A stretch of DNA of 64,000 nt from Oscillospiraceae bacterium (GCA_030539275.1 JAUNSK010000016.1:1-64000), one strand, 5' to 3'. Shown: positions 1-8,331, counted from the stretch's first letter. Numbers and translations are program-made. Notes: generated from the letters alone by a model not told the origin.

Positions 1-1
1 C

Positions 2-346
2 CAGATGCCTGCTATGGGTGACGGCCAGATGCCTTACATGAGCGGAGATACTTCAGATATGAAAAATGCAGTCGAAGCAATGAGTACTGCAATTGACAGT
101 ATGGATTCCCTTTCCTCAAAAATGTCAGTACTTAAAGATGCCATCCCTGATGCATTTAAACAGGCATCAGATTCGTATTTATCAGATATTGACTCTCTGA
201 GTGGTGAGATAGAAAATACATTTGCATCTACAATGAACAGCGGTTTTAAAAATGTTTACCTTACAACCACAGTCAGTGCCGCTGCTGCATTTGCTCTTCT
301 CCTTTTCTATAAAGGAAAAAACAAAAAAACGCAGGATGAAAAATAA
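2..346 (+). CDS. C-terminal fragment of a membrane transporter, probably MFS (DHA2-type)
   Basis: The reading frame is open from the left edge, so only the last ~114 residues are present and the start lies outside the window. A Met/Gly-rich stretch is followed by a Ser/Asp-rich, probably extracellular loop (DMKNAVEAMSTAIDSMDSL). Then comes a single hydrophobic segment (VYLTTTVSAAAAFALLLFY) and a short Lys-rich cytoplasmic tail ending KKTQDEK. A long polar loop before the last helix, entered through a G-F-K-N-V-Y-type turn, is what I know from C-termini of clostridial DHA2 drug exporters. That assignment is inference from a fragment; any polytopic membrane protein with this topology would fit. 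A strong terminator follows 84 nt downstream. Confidence 0.45.
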   Translation, partial: QMPAMGDGQMPYMSGDTSDMKNAVEAMSTAIDSMDSLSSKMSVLKDAIPDAFKQASDSYLSDIDSLSGEIENTFASTMNSGFKNVYLTTTVSAAAAFALLLFYKGKNKKTQDEK

Positions 347-429
347 AAGAAGTTTTATTAGAAAAGTAATTAACACAAAAACTATATTCTGTTGAAAAAC
401 AGCTTTCTTTCCACTGATAATATCTGTAA

Positions 430-471
430 ACAAGCAGTACTTTCTTTATTAAAACAGTACTGCTTGTTTTT
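430..471 (+). terminator. Rho-independent terminator after the transporter fragment
   Basis: A perfect 12-bp inverted repeat (arms 430-441 and 456-467) with a 14-nt loop runs into a T-rich tract. It separates the upstream transporter gene from the oxidoreductase operon. Confidence 0.85.
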
Positions 472-587
472 CTGTCATTAAATACACAACTTGAAGCAGA
501 TTTTTACATATTTAAAATGTATATGCATATCACATTTATATGGAAACAATAGTCCACACGTTTTAACTCATTTTAATTTTTTTAGTA

Positions 588-616
588 TTGATTTTTCAAA
601 TTCAGTATGATAAAAT
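588..616 (+). promoter_or_regulatory. Sigma-A type promoter of the ATPase/oxidoreductase operon
   Basis: TTGATT (588-593), a 17-nt spacer, then TAAAAT (611-616). It lies 29 nt upstream of the first start codon of the operon, behind a well-formed ribosome site (GGAGG, 636-640). Confidence 0.6.
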
Positions 617-645
617 ATAAGTATCTGCTTGTTTTGGAGGTATAA

Positions 646-1296
646 ATGAAGAAAATAACAATAATTACGGGCCATTACGGAACAGGTAAAACCAATATTT
701 CCGTAAATCTTGCCCTTGAGCTTGCATCTCAGAACAATAAAGTGACAGTTGTTGATCTTGACATCGTCAATCCTTATTTCAGAACTGCAGACTTTGATGA
801 TCTTTTTGCATCAAAAGGTGTATCGCTTATCAAGCCTATGTACGCAAATTCAAATCTTGATATTCCGGCTGTAAACTTTGATCTTGAAGAACTTGCACTT
901 GGTGACGGATATCTTATCGTTGATGTCGGCGGCGATGACGCAGGCGCAATTGCACTGGGTAGATATGCGCAGGCACTTGAAAAGTTCAGAGATGACATGG
1001 ATATGTTCTATGTTGTCAATTGCTACAGATACCTTACAAGAAAGCCTGAGGAAGCACTGGAGCTTATGTATGAAATAGAAGCTGCTGCCAGACTCAGACA
1101 TACAGGCATTATAAACAATTCAAACCTCGGTTATGAAACGACCGCTAAGGATGTTGCTGCATCAGAAAAATTTGCCGCAGCTATTTCCGAAAAGGCACAG
1201 CTTCCGCTGATTTTTACAGCTTGTCCGAGGAAAGAAAACAGCGATAACAAGTTTAAAAATGTTGATATCTATGTTAAACCTATCTGGGAGGCATAG
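646..1296 (+). CDS. P-loop ATPase of the MinD/ParA/CobQ type, associated with 2-oxoacid oxidoreductase
   Basis: 216 residues. The N-terminus is a beta strand followed by a Walker A loop, GHYGTGKTN (about residues 9-17), in the SIMIBI/ParA fold context (VNLALELASQNNKVTVVDLDIVNPYFR). The D-x-D and the NPYFR segment match the switch region of MinD/CobQ-like ATPases. The signature lysine at the front of the deviant Walker A (KGGxGKT) is missing, so it is not a canonical ParA. A Walker-B-like strand (LIVDVGGDDAGAIALG) is present. It is the first gene of a run with a ferredoxin and the three VOR subunits, separated from the ferredoxin by 57 nt. A role in maturing or supplying cofactor (Fe-S cluster) to the oxidoreductase would fit the context but is only inferred. 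Confidence 0.75.
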   Translation: MKKITIITGHYGTGKTNISVNLALELASQNNKVTVVDLDIVNPYFRTADFDDLFASKGVSLIKPMYANSNLDIPAVNFDLEELALGDGYLIVDVGGDDAGAIALGRYAQALEKFRDDMDMFYVVNCYRYLTRKPEEALELMYEIEAAARLRHTGIINNSNLGYETTAKDVAASEKFAAAISEKAQLPLIFTACPRKENSDNKFKNVDIYVKPIWEA

Positions 1297-1353
1297 CTTC
1301 ATAAAGTCTGGTTATTTATCAGACAATCTTTTTTCAGGAAAGGGGTTCGTTAT

Positions 1354-1560
1354 ATGGCTGCAATGACAGTAGACTTTGATAAGTGCAAAGGTTGTGCTCT
1401 TTGTACAACGGCATGCCCTAAGAAAATTGTTGCTATCCAGAAAGAGAAGCGCAATAAGAAGGGTTACTTTACTGCACAGTGTATTGACCAGCAGGCATGC
1501 ATAGGTTGTGCAATGTGTGCTATTATGTGTCCTGACTGCGCAATTAAAGTAGAAAAGTAA
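1354..1560 (+). CDS. 2[4Fe-4S] ferredoxin-like delta subunit of the 2-oxoacid:ferredoxin oxidoreductase
   Basis: 68 residues carrying two complete cluster motifs, CKGCALCTTACPKK (about residues 11-24) and CIGCAMCAIMCPDC (about 49-62), each of the C-x2-C-x2-C-x3-CP type. This is the standard delta (ferredoxin) subunit that passes electrons from the TPP-bound intermediate to external ferredoxin. The gene is immediately followed (32 nt) by the alpha-subunit gene and has a good ribosome site (AGGAAAGG). The Lys/Arg-rich linker between the two clusters (KEKRNKKGYF) is typical of these subunits. Confidence 0.92.
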   Translation: MAAMTVDFDKCKGCALCTTACPKKIVAIQKEKRNKKGYFTAQCIDQQACIGCAMCAIMCPDCAIKVEK

Positions 1561-1592
1561 TGACTATAAAGTTATAAAGGAGTGTTTGTACT

Positions 1593-2648
1593 TTGGAAAG
1601 AAATCTAATGAAGGGCAATGAAGCACTCGCAGAAGCTGCTATCAGAGCAGGCTGTAAATGTTTCTTTGGTTACCCTATTACGCCTCAGACAGAACTTGCT
1701 GCATATATGGCAAAGCGCATGAACAAAGCCGGCGGTGTATTCCTTCAGGCTGAATCAGAAATTGCTGCTATCAACATGGTTCTAGGCGCTGCATCAACCG
1801 GTGTAAGAGCCATGACATCATCTTCATCACCTGGAGTAAGCCTTAAAGCTGAAGGTATCTCATATATGGCAGGAAGCGATCTTCCTGGTGTTATCATAAA
1901 CGTACAGAGAGGCGGCCCGGGACTTGGCGGCATTCAGCCTTCACAGGCAGACTACTGGCAGGCAACACGTGCTATGGGTCACGGAGATTTCCAGATCCTC
2001 GTATTTGCACCTTCAAGCGTTCAGGAAATGGTTGATATGGTTATCAAGGCTTTTGATACTGCTGATGAGTACAGAATGCCTGCAATGATCCTTGCTGACG
2101 GACTTCTCGGTCAGATGATGGAACCGGTTTCCTTCCCTGAAATCACAGCAAAGCATGTTGATAAGCCATGGGCTACTAACGGTCACCAGAATAAGCGTAA
2201 GCACAATATAGTAAACTCACTCTATCTTCAGGCTCCTGATCTTCAGAGAACAGTTCAGGAACGTTTTGCAAGATATGAAAAGGTTAAAGCTAACTGTACA
2301 GACGCTGAATTATATATGACAGAAGACGCTGATATTATTGTTACAGCTTACGGCGCTACAGCCAGAGTTGCAAAATCAGCTGTTAATGCTGCAAGAGAAG
2401 CAGGAATCAAGGTTGGTATGGTTCGTCCTAAGACTCTCTGGCCATTCCCTGTAAAAGAACTCAACGAAGGCTGCAAAAATGCAAAAGCTGTTCTTTGTGT
2501 TGAAATGAGCATGGGCCAGATGATCGATGACGTAAAGCTTGCTCTTAACTGTTCAATTCCTGTACATTTCTTCGGAAGGACAGGCGGTGTAATTCCTACA
2601 CCAAATGAGATCCAGGCCGAGATACAGAAAATCGGAGGTGCTTTATAA
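1593..2648 (+). CDS. vorB: 2-oxoacid:ferredoxin oxidoreductase, alpha subunit (VorB-type)
   Basis: 351 residues, the normal size for VorB/KorA-type alpha subunits. The N-terminal pyrimidine-binding domain shows GNEALAEAAIRAGC and the family hallmark GYPITPQTELAAYM. The C-terminal transketolase-like domain contains GATARVAKSAVNAAREAGIK. The complex oxidatively decarboxylates branched-chain or other 2-oxoacids to acyl-CoA with reduction of ferredoxin, or runs in reverse to make 2-oxoacids under anaerobic rumen conditions; which substrate cannot be read from the sequence. TTG at 1593 is chosen as start because AAAGGAG (1577-1583) sits at correct spacing; the next ATG (1608) is too far from it. 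The stop overlaps the beta-subunit ATG by one base, implying translational coupling. Confidence 0.9.
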   Translation: MERNLMKGNEALAEAAIRAGCKCFFGYPITPQTELAAYMAKRMNKAGGVFLQAESEIAAINMVLGAASTGVRAMTSSSSPGVSLKAEGISYMAGSDLPGVIINVQRGGPGLGGIQPSQADYWQATRAMGHGDFQILVFAPSSVQEMVDMVIKAFDTADEYRMPAMILADGLLGQMMEPVSFPEITAKHVDKPWATNGHQNKRKHNIVNSLYLQAPDLQRTVQERFARYEKVKANCTDAELYMTEDADIIVTAYGATARVAKSAVNAAREAGIKVGMVRPKTLWPFPVKELNEGCKNAKAVLCVEMSMGQMIDDVKLALNCSIPVHFFGRTGGVIPTPNEIQAEIQKIGGAL

Positions 2649-3406
2649 TGGCAGTTGTATTTGAAAGACCAAAGTCTCTCATAGATATTTCAACTCACTA
2701 CTGTCCTGGTTGTACTCATGGTATAATCCACAGGATTCTCTGTGAAGTTATAGACGAAATGGGTGTCGGCGGAGATACTATCGGTGTATGTCCTGTTGGC
2801 TGCTCAGTAATGGCATATGATTATTTTGATTTTGATATGATAGAAGCTCCTCACGGACGTGCTCCGGCTGTAGCTACAGGGGTAAAGAGATCCAATCCTG
2901 ATAAGTATGTATTTACATATCAGGGAGACGGCGACCTTGCTGCTATCGGTACTGCTGAAACAGTACACAGTGCTACAAGAGGTGAAAATATCGTTGTTAT
3001 ATTTGTAAACAATACAACTTATGGTATGACAGGCGGACAGATGGCTCCTACTACACTTCCTGGTCAGGTTACTCAGACAACACCTTTCGGACGTGACACT
3101 CAGCTTGCAGGCTTCCCTGTTAAGGTTTGTGAGATGCTCTCACAGCTTGACGGTGTTGCTCTTGCACAGAGAGTTGCAGTTGATTCTGTACCTCATATCA
3201 GAGAAGCTAAGGCTGCTATTAAGAAGGCTTTTGATAACCAGAAGAACAAGAGAGGATTCTCTATCATTGAAGTTCTTTCAACTTGTCCTACAAACTGGGG
3301 TCTTACACCTATCGAAGCTCTCAAGAGACTTCAGGATGACTGCATCCCTTATTATCCTCTCGGCGTTTACAAGGATAAAGCAGTTGATTGGGAGGTGTCC
3401 AAATAA
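2648..3406 (+). CDS. 2-oxoacid:ferredoxin oxidoreductase, beta (TPP-binding) subunit
   Basis: 252 residues. Near the N-terminus, HYCPGCTHGIIHRIL is the conserved Cys-containing start of beta subunits. The thiamine diphosphate/Mg motif is GDGDLAAIGTAETVHSA, ending in VNNTTYGMTGGQM (GDG...NN pattern). The C-terminal segment (GFSIIEVLSTCPTNWG) is the usual end of the family. It acts with the alpha, gamma and ferredoxin subunits in the cytoplasm. The start ATG overlaps the alpha stop and its own stop overlaps the gamma start, so all three are read as one coupled operon. Dependence on thiamine diphosphate is notable because a thiamine transporter under a TPP riboswitch lies immediately downstream. 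Confidence 0.93.
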   Translation: MAVVFERPKSLIDISTHYCPGCTHGIIHRILCEVIDEMGVGGDTIGVCPVGCSVMAYDYFDFDMIEAPHGRAPAVATGVKRSNPDKYVFTYQGDGDLAAIGTAETVHSATRGENIVVIFVNNTTYGMTGGQMAPTTLPGQVTQTTPFGRDTQLAGFPVKVCEMLSQLDGVALAQRVAVDSVPHIREAKAAIKKAFDNQKNKRGFSIIEVLSTCPTNWGLTPIEALKRLQDDCIPYYPLGVYKDKAVDWEVSK

Positions 3407-3936
3407 TGACAAGTGAAATCATTTTAGCCGGATTCGGCGGACAGGGAATACTTTTTGCAGGTAAGGTACTTGCTTATTGTGCACTTGCTGCAGAAAAGGA
3501 ATTATCATGGCTTCCTTCATACGGTCCTGAGATGAGAGGCGGTACAGCTAACTGTTCAGTATGTATTTCTGACAAGCCGATCGGTTCACCTCTTGTACTT
3601 AACCCTAATCTCCTTATAGCTATGAATCTTCCTTCATATGCTAAGTTTATCGGTGCTGTACAGCCTGGAGGAAAAGCATTCATCGACTCTACACTTATCG
3701 ACGAAAAGACTGACAGAACTGATATTGAAGCTTTCTACGTACCTGCAACACAGCTAGCGTCAGACAACAATCTCTCAGGTATGGCTAACATCATTCTCCT
3801 TGGTAAGCTTATCAAGGAAACAGGACTTTTTGATCTTGAACTTATCAGAAAAGGTCTTGAAAAATGCATCCCGCCTAAAAAGGCAAATCTTATTGACTCT
3901 AACATGAAGGCAATTGAGATCGGATTCAATTTCTAA
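3406..3936 (+). CDS. 2-oxoacid:ferredoxin oxidoreductase, gamma subunit
   Basis: 176 residues when started at ATG 3406. That start has GGAGGTG (3391-3397) eight bases upstream and overlaps the beta stop codon by one base; an in-frame codon at 3388 would lie upstream of this site and is rejected. The family signatures are GFGGQGILFAGKVLAYCAL at the N-terminus and SYGPEMRGGTANCSV about 40 residues on, both standard for PFOR gamma domains. The C-terminus reads NMKAIEIGFNF. It completes the four-subunit enzyme and is followed by a terminator, closing the operon. Confidence 0.92.
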   Translation: MTSEIILAGFGGQGILFAGKVLAYCALAAEKELSWLPSYGPEMRGGTANCSVCISDKPIGSPLVLNPNLLIAMNLPSYAKFIGAVQPGGKAFIDSTLIDEKTDRTDIEAFYVPATQLASDNNLSGMANIILLGKLIKETGLFDLELIRKGLEKCIPPKKANLIDSNMKAIEIGFNF

Positions 3937-3947
3937 GTTAAATATTT

Positions 3948-3981
3948 ATACCGGCTGTACTAAATGCAGCCGGTATTTTTA
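3948..3981 (+). terminator. Terminator of the oxidoreductase operon
   Basis: Inverted repeat with arms 3948-3957 and 3967-3976 (core CCGGCTG/CAGCCGG), 9-nt loop, followed by a run of T. It starts 12 nt after the gamma-subunit stop. Confidence 0.9.
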
Positions 3982-3993
3982 TGCCTTTTTTTA

Positions 3994-4022
3994 TTGACTA
4001 ACATAATATATTGTGCTATAAT
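3994..4022 (+). promoter_or_regulatory. Sigma-A promoter for the TPP riboswitch / thiT transcript
   Basis: TTGACT (3994-3999), 17-nt spacer, TATAAT (4017-4022). This near-consensus promoter starts a transcript about 60 nt before the riboswitch core. Confidence 0.85.
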
Positions 4023-4084
4023 TGTTCTATGAGTGTGGAAAGCTTATTATTTTATTAGGTATTTTACTGCCTCACTTAACAACT

Positions 4085-4172
4085 TAACAACGGGGAGCTT
4101 AACTGCTGAGAGGAAACGTACTGTTTCGACCCATAACCTGATTCGGATAATGCCGACGTAGGAGAATATTTT
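4085..4172 (+). promoter_or_regulatory. TPP riboswitch (THI element)
   Basis: The conserved blocks of the thi box appear in order: GGGGAGC (4092-4098), GCTGAGAGG (4104-4112), GACCCATAACCTGAT (4128-4142), GGATAATGCC (4145-4154) and GTAGGAGAA (4158-4166). It binds thiamine diphosphate. With the terminator just downstream (4182-4220) it forms a transcriptional off-switch for the thiamine transporter gene. Confidence 0.96.
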
Positions 4173-4181
4173 ACAAATACT

Positions 4182-4220
4182 CGCCGCAGGTAAAAAATAT
4201 CTGCGGCGTTATTATTTTTT
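4182..4220 (+). terminator. Riboswitch-controlled terminator of thiT
   Basis: CGCCGCAG (4182-4189) pairs with CTGCGGCG (4201-4208), followed by TTATTATTTTTT. It sits between the TPP aptamer and the thiT ribosome site, so it is the expression platform rather than an end-of-operon terminator. Confidence 0.92.
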
Positions 4221-4241
4221 ATAATGAAAGGATCTTTTTTT

Positions 4242-4829
4242 ATGAGAAACCAGCATACCAAAATTCTTGTTGAAGGTGCAGCAATGGTTGCACTTGCTAC
4301 TATTCTTAGCATGATCCAGGTTTTCAAGCTTCCGTGGGGTGGTACTGTTACTCTGCTTTCAATGCTTCCGATAGCTCTGTTCAGTATAAAGTACGGCGTA
4401 CGCAAAGGCTTATCTGTTTCTTTTGTTTTTTCGATAATACAGTTTGTTCTGGGTGCAACTTTTGACGGTCTGTTCGGATGGGGTCTTACAGTAAAGGCTC
4501 TCATAGCGTGCATACTTCTTGATTACATATCGGCATACACTCTTTTAGGCTTTTCAGGAATGTTCAGAAATAAGGGAATGGCCGGCTGGATCACCGGTAC
4601 TGTAATCGCAGTATTTTTCAGATTTATCTGTCATTTTATAAGCGGCGTATTCATATTCCATTCATTCGGTGAGTTATGGAGCGGATTCTCAACAGAAAAC
4701 ATTTATCTGTACAGCCTGCTCTACAACGGATGCTATATGCTCCCTGAGATGATTTTTACCGGTATTGGTGCATTTGTCTTATTCAAGGTTCCACAGACAA
4801 AGAAGCTGCTTATTACGGCTGAAGCTTAA
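4242..4829 (+). CDS. thiT: Thiamine ECF transporter substrate-binding subunit ThiT
   Basis: 195 residues, hydrophobic with about six membrane segments, the size of ThiT S-components. The ThiT/YuaJ signature region is clear: SMIQVFKLPWGGTVTLLSML, where the Gly-Gly-Thr-Val-Thr and the preceding Trp belong to the thiamine site. It captures thiamine and works with a shared energising module (EcfT plus two ATPases) encoded elsewhere. ATG 4242 is chosen because AAAGGA (4227-4232) lies nine bases upstream; an earlier in-frame ATG at 4224 overlaps the terminator U-tract and has no ribosome site. The TPP riboswitch directly upstream confirms the substrate. Confidence 0.95.
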   Translation: MRNQHTKILVEGAAMVALATILSMIQVFKLPWGGTVTLLSMLPIALFSIKYGVRKGLSVSFVFSIIQFVLGATFDGLFGWGLTVKALIACILLDYISAYTLLGFSGMFRNKGMAGWITGTVIAVFFRFICHFISGVFIFHSFGELWSGFSTENIYLYSLLYNGCYMLPEMIFTGIGAFVLFKVPQTKKLLITAEA

Positions 4830-4840
4830 ATATCTACATT

Positions 4841-4873
4841 AAAAAACGGATACAAGATGTATCCGTTTTTTTT
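4841..4873. terminator. Bidirectional terminator between convergent thiT and GT2 genes
   Basis: A 13-bp stem (4841-4853 and 4859-4871) with a 5-nt loop is flanked by A-run and T-run, so it can end transcription from both sides. The minus-strand GT2 gene stops two bases further on. Confidence 0.9.
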
Positions 4874-4874
4874 A

Positions 4875-5828
4875 TTACTTATCATCATTATGAAGATATT
4901 TTTCTATAATATACTTGGGTCTTGCTTTGGTTTCCATATAAATTTTACCTATATACTCCCCGACTATTCCGATAGCAAGAAGCTGAAGACCTCCTATTGC
5001 CCAGACAGAAAATGCAAGCGATGTCCATCCGGCAACTGTGTGTCCTGTAAAATGCCGTACCAGAAAATATATAAGCATCAGTATGCTCAGAACAAACAGA
5101 ATGAATCCTGCCGATGTTATAAACCTTATAGGCTTTACTGAAAATGATGTTATGCCCTCCATTGCAAATGCAAGCATCTTTTTAAGCGGATACTTTGACT
5201 CGCCGGCAAAGCGCTCATGGCGTTCATAGTAAACAGTATCCGTCTTGTAGCCTATCATAGGCACTATACCGCGCAAAAAGAGATTTACTTCCCTGAACTG
5301 CTCCAGATCTCCGAGCGCTCTCCTGCTCATAAGTCTGTAATCAGCGTGATTATAAACTATATCCACACCCATCAGGGCAAGCAGCTTATAATATGCCTGT
5401 GCTGTAGACTTTTTAAAAAAAGTATCAGTTTTGCGTTCACTTCTGACACCATACACAATATCACAGCCGCCCTCAAACTTCTCTATCATCTCATCTATGG
5501 CATTAATATCATCCTGAAGATCAGCATCCATTGAAATAGCTGCATCACAGTGATCCTTCACTGTCATCAGTCCTGCAAGAAGTGCATTCTGATGACCTTT
5601 GTTTCTTGAGAGTTTTATACCCTGAAAAATATTATCCTCTGAGGCCAGCTGCTCTATTAAACTCCATGTACTGTCCCCGGAACCATCATTCACAAATACT
5701 ATACGGCTTTTGTCAGAAATTTTATTGTCAGCAATAAGTGTCCTTAACTTCTTTTTCAGTACACTCGATGTCTCAGGCAAAACCTGTTCTTCATTATAAC
5801 ATGGAACAACGATATAGATAATACTCAT
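4875..5828 (-). CDS. Polyprenyl-phosphate sugar transferase, GT2 (DPM1/GtrB/YkcC-like)
   Basis: 317 residues. The N-terminal GT-A domain begins IIYIVVPCYNEEQVLPET. The metal/nucleotide site is SMDADLQDDINAI (DxD-type, about residues 98-110), and YRLMSRRALGDL is the conserved acceptor-side motif. After about residue 230 there are two hydrophobic segments (FITSAGFILFVLSILMLIYF and the GGLQLLAIGIVGEYIGKIY region), the hallmark of membrane-bound GtrB/YkcC enzymes. These load a sugar from a nucleotide donor onto undecaprenyl phosphate on the inner membrane face. It lies 34 nt downstream of a large polytopic protein of GT-C appearance, the usual acceptor-side partner, which would use the lipid-linked sugar outside the cell. 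Confidence 0.88.
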   Translation of the reverse strand: MSIIYIVVPCYNEEQVLPETSSVLKKKLRTLIADNKISDKSRIVFVNDGSGDSTWSLIEQLASEDNIFQGIKLSRNKGHQNALLAGLMTVKDHCDAAISMDADLQDDINAIDEMIEKFEGGCDIVYGVRSERKTDTFFKKSTAQAYYKLLALMGVDIVYNHADYRLMSRRALGDLEQFREVNLFLRGIVPMIGYKTDTVYYERHERFAGESKYPLKKMLAFAMEGITSFSVKPIRFITSAGFILFVLSILMLIYFLVRHFTGHTVAGWTSLAFSVWAIGGLQLLAIGIVGEYIGKIYMETKARPKYIIEKYLHNDDK

Positions 5829-5862
5829 AATTCAGATGTCTCACTTTCGTAAATACTGATAA

Positions 5863-8331
5863 TTATCTCCAGAATTCAAACAGTCTTTTAATAATATTTG
5901 CTCTGATCTGCAGATTTGGTGATTTGTAAGCAATGTCAAAATACTGATAATACTGTGCGCTGCACAACAGTACACAGACCAGAACGGAAACGAGCATAAA
6001 TCTCATTATTATTATGTTCTGATACTCCTGCTTCTGAGTAAGTACCTGTTCATCGTTTCTCTTAACGTTATACATCAGGAACACCAGAACCAGTGAACCT
6101 ATTATCATCTGCCAAGCAAAGTCAGGCAGATATCTTATCGCATATCCGCTCTCCCATATTGAAATGAGGATAACCAGCGGTGCTGCTATACATGTGATTA
6201 TCAGAAGCAGCATGTTGTACTTCTTGTCCTTATTTGCTGATTTTCTGAATGCCTTCACCGGAAGGAACGCATATGCAAACAGCGGCAGAGCCTTGTAGAT
6301 AAGTCCTATGGCAACTGATTCTATATGCAGAAAATCAACAAAATAATAGCCATTGATATCAAGCAGCTGGAATTCCGACTTTACAAATGGAAAATATGGA
6401 ACAAGTGCCGGACAGTTGAACAGATAGTTGTATATTCCTACCATAACAAAATGTGTATGATACTGTGAGCGTGTGAAGTCATTTATAGTCAGTGAATACT
6501 GAATTCCAAAATCCAGAATACTTCCGAATCTTGAATAGTTGTAAAACATCTGGAAGCTGCCGCATATTACAAACGGGATCAGTGCAGCGGCAAAATATTT
6601 AACCGGATAACTTTTGCTTTTATATGTGTCCTCACCGTTTTTGCGGGACCTGTACATCTTAACAACACCGCCGGCTATAAAGAACATTGCTGCAACTGAA
6701 TAAAGCGCTAGTGTAGGTCTCGACAGAACTGCAAGAGCCAGGAATGTTGCTGAACACAGCAGCCGTACGATCGATATCTTACCGTCTCCTATGACGTTTG
6801 ACTTCAGCATCATATATGCGCCGAGCGTTGTGAACATAAATCCGCATGCGACAGATGCCTCATAGAACTGTGGTCTCAGATTACATGTAAATATGCCTGA
6901 ACAGTACTCAATTATCAGAAGTCCCGCCAGAACTGCCCCTGCCGGAAGCTTTTTAAACCACTTAGAAATGAATGTCATATACAGTGCACCCAGAGCACAC
7001 AGCCCTATGACAGAGAAAATAAGAACAGCATAGTTCGTTGGAAAATAATATCCCGTAATAAGATGATACGGAAGGAAAAACAGAATTACAGGTGCAACCC
7101 CGTAATATGAGTAGTACTTTCCGTTATAAAGCAGATGGTCCCACTTATAATCAACAATGTCAATACCCTCATCTCCGCGCTGACTGTAGTCATACGGATT
7201 TTCAAGAGCCATAAGATCATCACCAGGTTTTTCAAGAAGACTGAACTGCCCGTGTTCAAAAGCATCTACAAGTTCCTGAGTCAGCTGGTTTCCTTCCTCA
7301 CATTTAAATGATTCTATAAGATCAGCACTCAGGGCTGTGTTGCTTATTGCACTTGTACATATCCATATCATAACTGCGGTTATTATCATTGCAGCTGTTC
7401 TGCAGTATGATCTTGTATCATCATATTCTTTTGCAAGAACCTTACTGTTTTTAAAGTAAAATATAAACATACAAACAGCAAACAGGAACAGTACACGCTT
7501 AAGACTGAATACCAGCGGCACGGGTACATTAACCCTGAGAGCACTTAATGTAAGACGCTCACCTTCCTCCATTGTAACCCAGAATCTGAGCTTATGTACA
7601 TTTCCCGAATAATTGCATATCATGATGCTGCTTTTCTCATCAAAACGGTCTACATAAACATCTCCGCACTCAGTCCTGAAAGTAGCAGAATGTGAATCAT
7701 CTGAAAAGTCAACTTCTATTCGTGTTTCAACCGTCTGGTTAAACTGTTTGAGATCAAACTGAATAGTTCCGACCGGCACATCAACGCCTTCAATTTCAAA
7801 AAGCGCCTTATCCTCATAAATATCTTCCTCAAGCGCACCCTTAGGGCAGCGCAGTTTAAGCCCGTCCGGAGTCACCTTAGTTTTCGACCAGGCTGTGACC
7901 GTTGACAGATCAAGCTCTTTGACCGGATAGTTTCCGAAAATAAGATGATATGAATTAAAGTTAAAAATGAACAGCTCAGCGGCAACAAGAACACTGAGCG
8001 TCCTGATTATAAACCGTGAATATTTAAGTGCCGTCTCAAGATGCTCTCCTTTGATAAACAACGGGAAAATTTCTCGGATCCTGAATATTGCATAGACTAC
8101 TATTGTATACGGGAAAGTATACTTCATAAGTCCTGTAATATTAGACAGCTTCAGAACCCCTGTCATCTCCAGTATCCATACCACTCCGATAAATACCAGA
8201 TCAATGTACGTAATGATATTAAGCTTTTTCCGGCACCTTACTTCTTTTGAGCCTGTTGCAATAAAGCTGAAAACTGTAAAATACAAAACTCCAGCTAAAA
8301 TCAAAAATAATACTAATATATCCGCCCTCAT
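5863..8331 (-). CDS. Large polytopic membrane protein, probable GT-C-type glycosyltransferase
   Basis: 822 residues with many hydrophobic segments. About four lie in the first 130 residues. A polar, probably extracytoplasmic beta-rich insert follows at about 135-270 (VETRIEVDFSDDSHSATF), then a long helix-rich half with about nine further segments. A conserved-looking loop, DYKWDHLLYNGKYYSYYGV, precedes VILFFLPYHLITGYYF. No catalytic motif is certain, so the function is not recognised from sequence alone. The pairing with a GtrB-like GT2 directly downstream and the overall topology suggest a lipid-linked-sugar-dependent transferase acting on a cell-surface polymer. Start: ATG with GGAGG (AGGAGG-type) just upstream on the minus strand. 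Confidence 0.6.
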   Translation of the reverse strand: MRADILVLFLILAGVLYFTVFSFIATGSKEVRCRKKLNIITYIDLVFIGVVWILEMTGVLKLSNITGLMKYTFPYTIVVYAIFRIREIFPLFIKGEHLETALKYSRFIIRTLSVLVAAELFIFNFNSYHLIFGNYPVKELDLSTVTAWSKTKVTPDGLKLRCPKGALEEDIYEDKALFEIEGVDVPVGTIQFDLKQFNQTVETRIEVDFSDDSHSATFRTECGDVYVDRFDEKSSIMICNYSGNVHKLRFWVTMEEGERLTLSALRVNVPVPLVFSLKRVLFLFAVCMFIFYFKNSKVLAKEYDDTRSYCRTAAMIITAVMIWICTSAISNTALSADLIESFKCEEGNQLTQELVDAFEHGQFSLLEKPGDDLMALENPYDYSQRGDEGIDIVDYKWDHLLYNGKYYSYYGVAPVILFFLPYHLITGYYFPTNYAVLIFSVIGLCALGALYMTFISKWFKKLPAGAVLAGLLIIEYCSGIFTCNLRPQFYEASVACGFMFTTLGAYMMLKSNVIGDGKISIVRLLCSATFLALAVLSRPTLALYSVAAMFFIAGGVVKMYRSRKNGEDTYKSKSYPVKYFAAALIPFVICGSFQMFYNYSRFGSILDFGIQYSLTINDFTRSQYHTHFVMVGIYNYLFNCPALVPYFPFVKSEFQLLDINGYYFVDFLHIESVAIGLIYKALPLFAYAFLPVKAFRKSANKDKKYNMLLLIITCIAAPLVILISIWESGYAIRYLPDFAWQMIIGSLVLVFLMYNVKRNDEQVLTQKQEYQNIIIMRFMLVSVLVCVLLCSAQYYQYFDIAYKSPNLQIRANIIKRLFEFWR

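Noticed and set aside
4076-4513. 145-codon minus-strand frame across the TPP riboswitch and thiT start
   Set aside because: It would overlap a complete riboswitch and a recognisable gene; no family signal or ribosome site.
4857-5141. 94-codon plus-strand frame antisense to the GT2 gene
   Set aside because: Lies on the terminator and opposite a well-supported enzyme.
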